In this document: positions 35,102 through 42,327 of the stretch, in pieces
How the letters are laid out: each line of letters opens with the position of its first letter
How positions within the stretch are numbered: the first letter of the stretch is position 1
From: an uncultured Collinsella sp.
GTDB lineage: Bacteria > Actinomycetota > Coriobacteriia > Coriobacteriales > Coriobacteriaceae
DNA length: 56,727 bases
NCBI GenBank assembly: GCA_902491345.1
Contig: CABUHI010000012.1
Location: forward strand, 1-56,727
Direction of reading: 5' to 3'
Made by a program: the position numbers and the translations under genes
Notes under the pieces: model-generated
Database searches by the model: none
The model's input: only the letters and a program-made list of their open reading frames with translations
What the model was told of the DNA's origin: nothing

Positions 35102-35356
35102 ATGGGTCCGTTCCAGATTCTTCTGTTTGTCGTTTGGGCTGTTTCTGCCGTGGCGCTGACGATTCTCGTCCTGATGCATTCCGGTAAGGGTACCGGCGTT
35201 TCGGATATGATTGCCAGCTCGCTGTATAACTCCAGCTCTGCCACGGGCGTTATGGAGCAGAACCTTGACCGCCTGACCGTCATCATGGCTGTCGTGTTTG
35301 CCGTGTGCGTCGTGCTGTGCATGTTCTTCTTCCCGCAGGGTATCGTCGGCTACTAA
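35102..35356 (+). CDS. secG: Preprotein translocase subunit SecG
   Basis: The 84-residue protein has two membrane segments (about 5-24 and 58-78) flanking the conserved cytoplasmic loop MHSGKGTGVSDMI and a Ser-rich stretch. This is the SecG topology; SecG assists SecYE during protein export. Length is typical. AAGGAG precedes ATG 35102. It is a single-gene unit with its own terminator. Confidence 0.9.
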   Translation: MGPFQILLFVVWAVSAVALTILVLMHSGKGTGVSDMIASSLYNSSSATGVMEQNLDRLTVIMAVVFAVCVVLCMFFFPQGIVGY

Positions 35357-35381
35357 GCATCGGCGCTTATACGTTTGTAAA

Positions 35382-35408
35382 GGGTCTCGCATGTGCGGGG
35401 CCCTTTTT
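35382..35408 (+). terminator. Intrinsic terminator after secG
   Basis: An 8-bp stem with two G-T pairs (GGGTCTCG 35382-35389 with 35396-35403) is followed by five T. Confidence 0.8.
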
Positions 35409-35418
35409 GTTTACATAT

Positions 35419-35646
35419 TTGTAACAGAGTCAAAATATCCTCATATACTTCGCCCAACTAAAGAAAATCTCGACCGTTAACCGGAATTAGCCCCAAATCG
35501 TGCATAAAATGCGCTACTGTATTGCAATACGTTGGTCCGCTTTGTATAACCAGCCAAAACGGCGGACCGCGTTTGAATGGTTCGATTGGGCTGTCTTGAC
35601 GTTGCCCGACCGAACTTACTTTGTCCTATCTCATAAGGAGGATGGC
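35419..35646 (+). promoter_or_regulatory. Promoter and structured leader of oppA
   Basis: TTGTAA (35419-35424) and TATACT (35444-35449) form a candidate promoter with 19-bp spacing. The leader holds a perfect GTATTGCAATAC palindrome (35519-35530). Hairpin 1 is GGTCCGC-TTTG with CAAA-acg-GCGGACC (35534-35544 with 35555-35568). Hairpin 2 is GTTCG (35580-35584) with CGAAC (35611-35615), enclosing GGGC/GCCC. A short TCCT/AGGA pairing (35624-35627 with 35636-35639) covers the ribosome site AAGGAG. Two stem-loops then a blocked ribosome site parallels the satA leader, but the sequences are not alike. Confidence 0.5.
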
Positions 35647-37323
35647 ATGGCTGATTCTATGTTCCACCAGCCCGTTATGGGTCGTCGCGCCTTTGTTGGC
35701 GGCACCCTCGCTGCGAGCTCCATGGCTTTTCTTGCCGCATGCGGCAAGAAGGGCGGCGACACTTCCGGTTCTGAGTCCGGTTCGACGCTGAACTTCTACA
35801 TCAACAACCCGGTCTGCATCGACCCCTACAATGTCCAGGAGGACCAGGGCACTCAGGTCGAGTACCAGCTCTTTGACGCTCTGACCTCTTATGACGCCGA
35901 GAAGGGCGAGATCGTTCCGCTGGCTTGCGAGTCCTTCGAGGCCAACGACGACGCCACCGAGTTCACCTTCAAGATCAAGAAGGCCAAGTTCCACAACGGT
36001 GACGACGTTACCTCCAAGTCCTTCAAGCTCGGTTGGGAGCGTCTGGTCAACACCAAGTCGGCCATCGCTACCGAGTATGGCCCTTCCGAGGTCTCCTATC
36101 ACCTTTCCATGGTCGAGGGCTATGACGATCTGCTTGCCGGTAACGCTACTGAACTCAGCGGTGTTACCTGCCCCGACGATGAGACCCTCGTCGTCAAGCT
36201 GTCTTCCGCTTACGCCGACTTCCCCTTCGTCGCCTCTCACCCGGCTCTGGCCCCGGTTCCCGAGTGCGCCGAGTCCGATGCCAAGAGCTTCTACCTTGCA
36301 CCGGTCGGTAACGGCCCGTTCATGATGGACGGCAAGTGGGAGGATGGTCAGGAGATCAACCTCAAGAAGTTCGACGATTACTATGGCGACAAGGCCAAGA
36401 TCGATGGCATCCACTTCCAGGTCATCAAGGACATGGAGACCGCTTACAAGGAGTTCCAGGCCGGTAATCTCGATGTCTGCGACGTTCCCGTTGCTCAGAT
36501 CGACGCCGCCAAGAAGGATCGCGGCGTGTCCAAGGACGGCTACACCATGGGTGACGGCGAGCGCATGCTGCTCGGCTCCGAGCCTTCCACCTACTACCTG
36601 ACCTGCAACAACACGGCCGAGCCGTTCAACAACGCCGACCTGCGCAGGGGTATCTCCCTGGCCATCAACCGTGAGGCCATCTGCAAGACTATCTTCAAGG
36701 GTACCCGTACCCCCGCCGACGGCATTGTTCCTCCGGGCATCGATGGCTACAAGGAGGGCGCATGGGAATTCTGCGCCTACGACGTCGACAAGGCTAACGA
36801 GTACCTGGACAAGGTTGCTCCCGCTGGCGCTAACGGCGATCGTGGCATTAACGTGACCCTTTCCTACAACCAGGATGGTGGCCACAAGGAGATCATGGAG
36901 TCCATCATCGGTGACCTCGCCAAGGTTGGCGTTACCGCTGTCTCCGATACCCCTGAGTGGTCTGCCTTGCTCGAGCAGTACCAGAACTTTAACTATCAGT
37001 TCGGTCGTCTGGGTTGGATTGCCGACTACCCGATTATGGACAACTTCCTGTATCCGCTGTTCCACTCCGACTCCCTCGGTGGCGACAACCGCTCCGGTTA
37101 CAACAACCCCGAGTTCGACGCCAAGGTCAACGAGGCTCGCACCACGGTTGACGACGAAGAGCGCGTTGCTAAGATGCAGGAGGCCGACGCTATGGTCGCT
37201 GCCGACTGCCCGGTCATCCCGGTGATGTTCTACACGCACACCATCGTCGGCTCCGATCGCATCAAGCACCTCTATGTCGATCCGCAGAAGCACGCTGAGC
37301 TGGGTACCGCTGAGCTCGCCTAA
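35647..37323 (+). CDS. oppA: Oligopeptide ABC transporter substrate-binding lipoprotein
   Basis: The 558-residue protein has an RR-containing signal (MGRRAFVGGTLAASSMAF) with lipobox LAACGKK, so it is lipid-anchored and possibly Tat-dependent. The mature part is a family 5 binding fold like OppA: LNFYINNPVCIDPYNVQ, FTFKIKKAKFHNGDDVT, VGNGPFMMDGKWEDGQ, DLRRGISLAINREAI. It captures oligopeptides outside the cell for the OppBCDF importer downstream. ATG 35647 with AAGGAG 6 nt upstream is preferred; the longer frame from 35500 runs through the leader hairpins. Confidence 0.9.
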   Translation: MADSMFHQPVMGRRAFVGGTLAASSMAFLAACGKKGGDTSGSESGSTLNFYINNPVCIDPYNVQEDQGTQVEYQLFDALTSYDAEKGEIVPLACESFEANDDATEFTFKIKKAKFHNGDDVTSKSFKLGWERLVNTKSAIATEYGPSEVSYHLSMVEGYDDLLAGNATELSGVTCPDDETLVVKLSSAYADFPFVASHPALAPVPECAESDAKSFYLAPVGNGPFMMDGKWEDGQEINLKKFDDYYGDKAKIDGIHFQVIKDMETAYKEFQAGNLDVCDVPVAQIDAAKKDRGVSKDGYTMGDGERMLLGSEPSTYYLTCNNTAEPFNNADLRRGISLAINREAICKTIFKGTRTPADGIVPPGIDGYKEGAWEFCAYDVDKANEYLDKVAPAGANGDRGINVTLSYNQDGGHKEIMESIIGDLAKVGVTAVSDTPEWSALLEQYQNFNYQFGRLGWIADYPIMDNFLYPLFHSDSLGGDNRSGYNNPEFDAKVNEARTTVDDEERVAKMQEADAMVAADCPVIPVMFYTHTIVGSDRIKHLYVDPQKHAELGTAELA

Positions 37324-37419
37324 GAGTTTGCAGCTTCCGTGAGGGTCAAGTATTTACGTAGACCTCATGGGAAACATACAGTTCTCCCTAACCTGGGGTA
37401 AACTGGCTGATGGTAATTT

Positions 37420-37449
37420 TGGGATGCCGGTCTGGCGATCGGCATCCCA
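37420..37449 (+). terminator. Intercistronic hairpin between oppA and oppB
   Basis: A perfect 10-bp stem (TGGGATGCCG 37420-37429 with 37440-37449) is followed by TTTAGG, a poor U-tract. It is a likely attenuator or mRNA 3' protector, in the same position as the hairpin after satA. Confidence 0.65.
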
Positions 37450-37479
37450 TTTAGGTTAATCCCTAGATAGGGGAGTGGT

Positions 37480-38517
37480 ATGGGTAAGTACATCGTTAAA
37501 CGTGTGCTTCAGTTCATCCCGGTATTTTTGGGCGTTACGCTGATTCTGTTCGCCCTTCAGAATATCGTGCCGGGAGATCCGATCAAGCTGATCGGTGGAG
37601 ACAAGGCTCTGTCCCCCGAGGTGGAGCTTCAGCTTCGCGTCCGCTATCACCTGGTCCAGTCGGACGAGGACGGCAACGCGATCCTTGACGAGAACGGCGA
37701 CCCCGTTCAAACGTCGCTCGTGGACCGTTACTTGTATTACATGAACGGCCTGCTTCATGGCGATCTGGGCAATTCGTATCAGCGCAAGCTGCCGGTTACG
37801 GAAATTTTTGCCCAGAAGTATCCGTATACGGTCAAACTTGCCGCGTGCGCCATCGTGCTCGAGGCAATCATGGGTATCGGTGCGGGTATCATTTCGGCGG
37901 TAAAGCGTTATTCCTTCTGGGATATTTTGGTAACGCTCACCACGTCGATCCTCGTTGCGGTCCCGGCCTTCTGGCTCGGTATGTTGCTGCAGCTGTTCTT
38001 TGGCGTCATCCTCAAGGACGCTACGGGCGGTGCAATCTCCATGCCGATCTCGGGTGCCGGCGGTTCCAGCTCTCAGTATCAGGATTGGATGCACTATGTG
38101 CTTCCGACCATTACGCTGGCTTCGGTTTCGACCGCTTATGCCGCCCGCATTATGCGCTCGCAGCTGCTTGACGTCATGAACCAGGATTACATCCGTACGG
38201 CAAAGGCCAAGGGTCTCTCCAATCGCGCGATCATCGTCAAGCATGCGCTTAAGAATGCACTCATCCCCGTCGTTACCTATATTGGTGTCGACTTTGGTGG
38301 CATGCTTTCGGGCGCCATCCTGACCGAGACGGTTTTTAACTGGCCCGGTATCGGCTATGAGGTCTATCGCGCCATTAGCATGCGTGACTGGCCCATCGTT
38401 ATGGGCGGCGTTACGCTCATCGTCGTCGTCGTCATGGTGATTAACCTGCTCGTCGACATTAGCTATGCATTCCTCGACCCGCGCATCCGCCTTGGCGGTC
38501 CGTCGGATAAGGCCTAA
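37480..38517 (+). CDS. oppB: Oligopeptide ABC transporter permease OppB
   Basis: The 345-residue membrane protein has an N-terminal MGKYIVKRVLQFIPVFLGVTL segment typical of OppB, a periplasmic-side loop of about 80 residues, further membrane segments and the coupling loop RTAKAKGLSNRAIIVKHALKN. It pairs with OppC to form the channel. GGGGAG lies upstream of ATG 37480. The gene is 157 nt after oppA, a gap that holds the attenuator-like hairpin. Confidence 0.92.
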   Translation: MGKYIVKRVLQFIPVFLGVTLILFALQNIVPGDPIKLIGGDKALSPEVELQLRVRYHLVQSDEDGNAILDENGDPVQTSLVDRYLYYMNGLLHGDLGNSYQRKLPVTEIFAQKYPYTVKLAACAIVLEAIMGIGAGIISAVKRYSFWDILVTLTTSILVAVPAFWLGMLLQLFFGVILKDATGGAISMPISGAGGSSSQYQDWMHYVLPTITLASVSTAYAARIMRSQLLDVMNQDYIRTAKAKGLSNRAIIVKHALKNALIPVVTYIGVDFGGMLSGAILTETVFNWPGIGYEVYRAISMRDWPIVMGGVTLIVVVVMVINLLVDISYAFLDPRIRLGGPSDKA

Positions 38518-38531
38518 GGGAGGTACGTCTC

Positions 38532-39467
38532 ATGCAGGAAACTGATTCTCAGTCTCAGGAGCAGGCTACCGCCACCAAGGCCGCATCTGCTCCCGCCAAG
38601 TCCCGCACGCTGTGGGGTGACGCTTTTAAGCGTCTTCGCAAGAACAAGCTCGCCGTTATCGGTGTCTGCTGGATCATCATCGTCGTTGTGGTTGCCCTGA
38701 CCGCAGATCTGTGGGCTAAGCCCTGGCTCGGTTCGCCGACGGCTTCCGACTCGACCACCATGGCCGAGACGTCGCTGTTGGCTCCGTGTGCAGAGCACCC
38801 GTTTGGCACCGACGCCCTTGGTCGCGACATTCTCGTCCGCGTTATCTACGGTGCACGCGTTTCGCTGTCCGTCGGCATTATGGCCACCGCGATCTCCACG
38901 GTGATCGGTCTGGTCATGGGTGCTCTGGCCGGTTTCTACGGCGGGATCTGGGATACGATCATCATGCGCTGTGCGGACATCTTCCTGGCGTTCCCGTACG
39001 TGCTGTTCGTTGTCGCCATGATCGCCGTTATCGGCCGTGGTCTTCAGAACGTCTTTATCGCCATCGGTATTCTCGGCTGGCCTTCGATTGCGCGCGTCTT
39101 CCGCTCTGCAATCTTGACGGTCAAAGAAAACGACTATGTTGACGCTGCGCGCGCGATGGGTGCATCTGATGCTCGTATCGTCGTGCGTCACATCTTCCCG
39201 AACTCCGTCGCCTCCATCGTGGTCTACGCGACCATGAACATTGGTGGCGCCATTCTGACCGAGTCCGCTCTGTCCTTCCTCGGCATGGGCGTTATTCCGC
39301 CTACGCCTTCGTGGGGCTCCATGATTCAGGACGGTCAGCAGTATCTTCTGACTGCTCCCTGGATGATGATCATGCCCGGTCTGGCAATTCTCTCGACGGT
39401 GCTCGCCTTCACCCTGCTGGGTGACGGTCTGCGCGACGCCCTCGACGTCAAGATGAAGGACGCATAA
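38532..39467 (+). CDS. oppC: Oligopeptide ABC transporter permease OppC
   Basis: The 311-residue permease has an N-terminal cytoplasmic region, one membrane segment (about 40-62), the family motif HPFGTDALGRDILVRVIYGAR and a five-helix core with coupling loop RAMGASDARIVVRHIFPN. The C-terminal LLGDGLRDALDVK end is typical. It is the second half of the channel. The next gene starts 3 nt after its stop. Confidence 0.92.
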   Translation: MQETDSQSQEQATATKAASAPAKSRTLWGDAFKRLRKNKLAVIGVCWIIIVVVVALTADLWAKPWLGSPTASDSTTMAETSLLAPCAEHPFGTDALGRDILVRVIYGARVSLSVGIMATAISTVIGLVMGALAGFYGGIWDTIIMRCADIFLAFPYVLFVVAMIAVIGRGLQNVFIAIGILGWPSIARVFRSAILTVKENDYVDAARAMGASDARIVVRHIFPNSVASIVVYATMNIGGAILTESALSFLGMGVIPPTPSWGSMIQDGQQYLLTAPWMMIMPGLAILSTVLAFTLLGDGLRDALDVKMKDA

Positions 39468-39469
39468 GG

Positions 39470-40561
39470 ATGAAGAAGAACAAGAACTATGTGGACCTGA
39501 AGGACCAGCCGGTTCCCGAGGGCCAGCATCTGCTCGAGGTCGATGACCTTAAGATGTATTTCCATACCGAGGATGGTGTCGTTCGCGCTGTCGACGGTGT
39601 GTCCTACACGCTCGATCGCGGCGAGACTCTGGGTGTCGTCGGTGAGTCCGGCTCCGGTAAGTCCGTGACCGCCATGACCATCATGGGCCTCATCTCGATG
39701 CCTCCGGGAAAGATCGAGGGCGGCGACGTTCGCTATCGCGGTCGTTCTATCCTCGAGATGACCGAGGAAGAGATGCAGCACATTCGCGGAAACGACATCG
39801 CGATGATCTTCCAGGATCCTATGACCTCCTTGAACCCGGTCTATAAGATCGGCAAGCAGGTGGGCGAGGGCCTTCGTCTGCACCGTGGCTACTCCAAGCA
39901 GGAGGCGCTCAAGCGCGCTACCGAGCTTTTGGACCTCGTGGGTATCCCCGAGCCCGAAAAGCGCGTCAATGAGTATCCGCACCAGTTCTCCGGCGGTATG
40001 CGTCAGCGTGTCATGATCGCTATGGCTCTTGCCTGCGATCCCGATATCCTGATTGCCGACGAGCCCACGACGGCTCTGGACGTTACCATTCAGGCTCAGA
40101 TTATCGAGCTCATGCAGGAAATGCAGGAGAAGAACGGCAACGCCATCATCATGATTACCCATGACCTGGGCGTCGTTGCCGATATGGCCGATAAGATCAT
40201 GGTTATGTACGCCGGCCGTCCCGTCGAGTTCGGTACTGCTGAGGAAATCTTCTACGAGAGTCGCCACCCCTACACCTGGGGCCTTATCCGCTCCATCCCG
40301 GAGCAGGCCATCGAAGAGAAGAAGCCGCTTACGCCGATTCACGGCAACCCGCCTTCGCTCATGAACCTGCCTGAGGGCTGCGTGTTCTCTCCTCGCTGCC
40401 CCTATGCGACGGACAAGTGCCGCAAGCAGCGCCCCGAGCGCGTTGTCACCGAGTCTGGTCATTACTCTGCGTGCCACTACTCCGGTGACCCCGAGTTCCT
40501 CAAGAACGCTCCTGAGACGTCCCGTACGCGCAAGGATTCCAAGAAGGGAGGCGAGGCGTAA
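39470..40561 (+). CDS. oppD: Oligopeptide ABC transporter ATP-binding protein OppD
   Basis: The 363-residue ATPase has Walker A GESGSGKSV, Q-loop IFQDPMTSLNPVY, signature FSGGMRQRV, Walker B ILIADEPTTALD and H-loop ITHD. The C-terminal oligopeptide-transporter domain is complete, with GCVFSPRCPYATDKC and a later CHY cysteine. The cysteines of this tail bind an Fe-S cluster in some family members. The stop and the oppF start share one base (TAATG), so the two ATPases are translationally coupled. Confidence 0.94.
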   Translation: MKKNKNYVDLKDQPVPEGQHLLEVDDLKMYFHTEDGVVRAVDGVSYTLDRGETLGVVGESGSGKSVTAMTIMGLISMPPGKIEGGDVRYRGRSILEMTEEEMQHIRGNDIAMIFQDPMTSLNPVYKIGKQVGEGLRLHRGYSKQEALKRATELLDLVGIPEPEKRVNEYPHQFSGGMRQRVMIAMALACDPDILIADEPTTALDVTIQAQIIELMQEMQEKNGNAIIMITHDLGVVADMADKIMVMYAGRPVEFGTAEEIFYESRHPYTWGLIRSIPEQAIEEKKPLTPIHGNPPSLMNLPEGCVFSPRCPYATDKCRKQRPERVVTESGHYSACHYSGDPEFLKNAPETSRTRKDSKKGGEA

Positions 40562-41589
40562 TGACAGATACCAACGAGCGCACTCCGCTGCTGAAGGTCG
40601 AGCACCTCTCTAAGGAGTTTCCCGCTGAGTCCGGCATGTTCGCCAAGCGCTTCTCCAAGCGTGTCGTCTCTGCTGTGAATGACATTTCGTTCGAGATTTA
40701 TCCGGGCGAGACCTTTGGCCTGGTCGGCGAGTCTGGTTGCGGTAAGTCCACCACGGGCCGTACCATAATGCGCCTCACCAAGCCGACGGCCGGCAAAGTG
40801 TTCTTCCAGGGCAAAGACGTTGCCGAGATGAGCAAGCACGAGATCAAGGACATGCGTCGCGAGATGCAGTTCATCTTCCAGGACCCCTATGCTTCGCTCA
40901 ACCCTCGTATGACCATCGGTGAGATCGTCTCCGAGCCCATGACCATTCATGGCGTGGGCACCAAGGAGGAGCGCATTGAGCGCGTCCGCGAGCTTCTCGA
41001 CGTTGTCGGACTGAACCCCGAGCACATCAACCGCTATCCTCATGAGTTCTCCGGCGGTCAGCGTCAGCGTGTCGGCATTGCCCGCGCTTTTGCGCTGAAG
41101 CCCAAGCTGATTATCTGCGACGAGCCGGTTTCCGCTCTGGATGTTTCCATTCAGGCCCAGGTTCTGAACCTGCTCAAGGAACTGCAGGACAAGTTCGGTA
41201 CCGCGTATCTGTTTATCGCCCACGACCTGTCCGTCGTACAGCACATCTCCGATCGCGTTGCCGTTATGTATCTGGGTAAGATGGTCGAGGTTTCGGACTG
41301 GAAGACGCTCTATAGTGAGCCTCACCATCCGTACACGCAGTCGCTGCTGTCTGCCGTGCCGGTGCCCGATCCGGATATCCAGAAGACCCGTAAGCGCATC
41401 ATCCTCGCTGGCGATCCGCCGTCGCCGCTGGACCCGCCGACTGGCTGCCGTTTCCACACGCGCTGCCCGATCGCTCAGGGTATCTGCTCCGAGAAGCTTC
41501 CTGAGTTTAAGGAAGTTGCCCCGGGCCACTGCTGCGCGTGCCACTTCGCCGAGCCGTTCCCGATCAAGGAATCGCACATCGACCTGTAG
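40561..41589 (+). CDS. oppF: Oligopeptide ABC transporter ATP-binding protein OppF
   Basis: The 342-residue second ATPase has Walker A GESGCGKST, IFQDPYASLNPRM, signature FSGGQRQRV, Walker B LIICDEPVSALD and an H-loop IAHD. The Cys-rich tail (GCRFHTRCPIAQGIC and HCCACHF) is intact, in contrast to SatC and SatD. It completes the Opp importer. Two very long hairpins follow in the non-coding region downstream. Confidence 0.94.
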   Translation: MTDTNERTPLLKVEHLSKEFPAESGMFAKRFSKRVVSAVNDISFEIYPGETFGLVGESGCGKSTTGRTIMRLTKPTAGKVFFQGKDVAEMSKHEIKDMRREMQFIFQDPYASLNPRMTIGEIVSEPMTIHGVGTKEERIERVRELLDVVGLNPEHINRYPHEFSGGQRQRVGIARAFALKPKLIICDEPVSALDVSIQAQVLNLLKELQDKFGTAYLFIAHDLSVVQHISDRVAVMYLGKMVEVSDWKTLYSEPHHPYTQSLLSAVPVPDPDIQKTRKRIILAGDPPSPLDPPTGCRFHTRCPIAQGICSEKLPEFKEVAPGHCCACHFAEPFPIKESHIDL

Positions 41590-41603
41590 TCGGTGATCTG
41601 TCC

Positions 41604-41728
41604 GGGCCCGCCCTGTTGTTACTTTTCAGAACGTCCTCGGACATGTCGGAAGCCCCGCTGCGCGCTGCGCGCTGCGGGGCTTCCTCCGTCCTGCGGGATG
41701 TTCTGAAAAGTAACAACAGGGCGGGCCC
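41604..41728. repeat. Long intergenic inverted repeat C, 29-bp perfect stem
   Basis: The arms 41604-41632 and 41700-41728 are perfectly complementary over 29 bp and extend to 34 bp with two wobble pairs. Inside lies an independent 11-bp stem (41648-41658 with 41674-41684) whose loop is a tandem TGCGCGC repeat. It starts 15 nt after the oppF stop and has no U-tract. No coding frame of note lies within. Confidence 0.93.
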
Positions 41729-41793
41729 TGCGGTAACTCGGCAGGGGGAGCGCGATTCCTTGATCGCTCACTTAATCTAATGGGAAAGATAGC

Positions 41794-41848
41794 GAGGCCG
41801 GAGCTTTAGCTCCGGCCTCCTTATATAAGGGCTCGGCAAAGCCGAGCC
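41794..41848. terminator. Two perfect hairpins downstream of opp operon
   Basis: An 11-bp perfect stem with TTTA loop (41794-41804 with 41809-41819), followed by CTTATATAA, is a likely terminator. Immediately after it is an 8-bp perfect stem with AAA loop (41830-41837 with 41841-41848). Both are symmetrical and could act on either strand. Confidence 0.65.
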
Positions 41849-41917
41849 AACAAATTTGTATCAGCCCCCAGAACATGTTTGAGAACGGTGCCTGGAGTAC
41901 GTGGACGTAGGTCCCGA

Positions 41918-42026
41918 ATCGGTGTTGCCTCCCGGCGCATTCCGCAGGGGGAGCGATATTTTGCAGCACGAAGTGCGCAGCAAAATATCGCTCATGCCCG
42001 AGGACGCGCCGGGAGGCAACACCGAT
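41918..42026. repeat. Long intergenic inverted repeat D, 21-bp plus 14-bp nested stems
   Basis: The outer arms 41918-41938 and 42006-42026 are perfectly complementary over 21 bp. A nested perfect 14-bp stem (41951-41964 with 41980-41993) follows, tipped by GCAC-GAA-GTGC (41966-41976). An additional CCG/CGG pairing lies just outside. It sits between the opp operon and tRNA-Leu. Confidence 0.92.
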
Positions 42027-42070
42027 ACGGAGCCGGACACACGGATCTACCTGCGCATTTACAAATCCGT

Positions 42071-42121
42071 AAACTTTTTTCAAAAAAGTGCTTGCACAGT
42101 TCTCGAATCATAGGTTATTAT
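42071..42121 (+). promoter_or_regulatory. tRNA-Leu promoter
   Basis: An AACTTTTTTCAAAAAAGTG block is followed by -35 CTTGCAC (TTGCAC 42092-42097) and -10 TATTAT (42116-42121) at 18-bp spacing. The same T-run/A-run block and CTTGC -35 recur before the tRNA-Gly genes. Confidence 0.65.
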
Positions 42122-42178
42122 CTTCCTCGTTGAACGCGCGGGTCCAACAAAACGAACCGCGAATCAACAACATAGCAT

Positions 42179-42268
42179 GTCGGAGTGGCGGAATTGGCAG
42201 ACGCGCTAGCTTGAGGTGCTAGTGACCGCTTTTTGGTCATGCGGGTTCAAGTCCCGCCTCCGACACCA
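42179..42268 (+). tRNA. tRNA-Leu (GAG)
   Basis: A 90-nt class II tRNA: acceptor GTCGGAG pairs with CTCCGAC, anticodon loop TTGAGGT gives GAG, a long variable arm (TGACCGC...GGTCA) follows, T-arm GCGGGTTCAAGTCCCGC, and CCA is encoded. Confidence 0.96.
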
Positions 42269-42279
42269 TCGCTTTTGAG

Positions 42280-42301
42280 AAGCCTCTTCGGAGGCTTTTT
42301 T
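42280..42301 (+). terminator. Intrinsic terminator after tRNA-Leu
   Basis: A 7-bp AAGCCTC/GAGGCTT stem with TTCG loop runs into a T-tract. Confidence 0.88.
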
Positions 42302-42327
42302 GTTACCGATAGACGGTGAGGTCCACG

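Noticed and set aside
41661..41675. TGCGCGC tandem as a microsatellite
   Set aside because: Only two units, and they form the loop of the inner stem of repeat C.
41604..42026. Insertion sequence or MITE made of inverted repeats
   Set aside because: No transposase, no target-site duplication seen, and the arms of repeats C and D are unrelated to each other and to the other hairpins.
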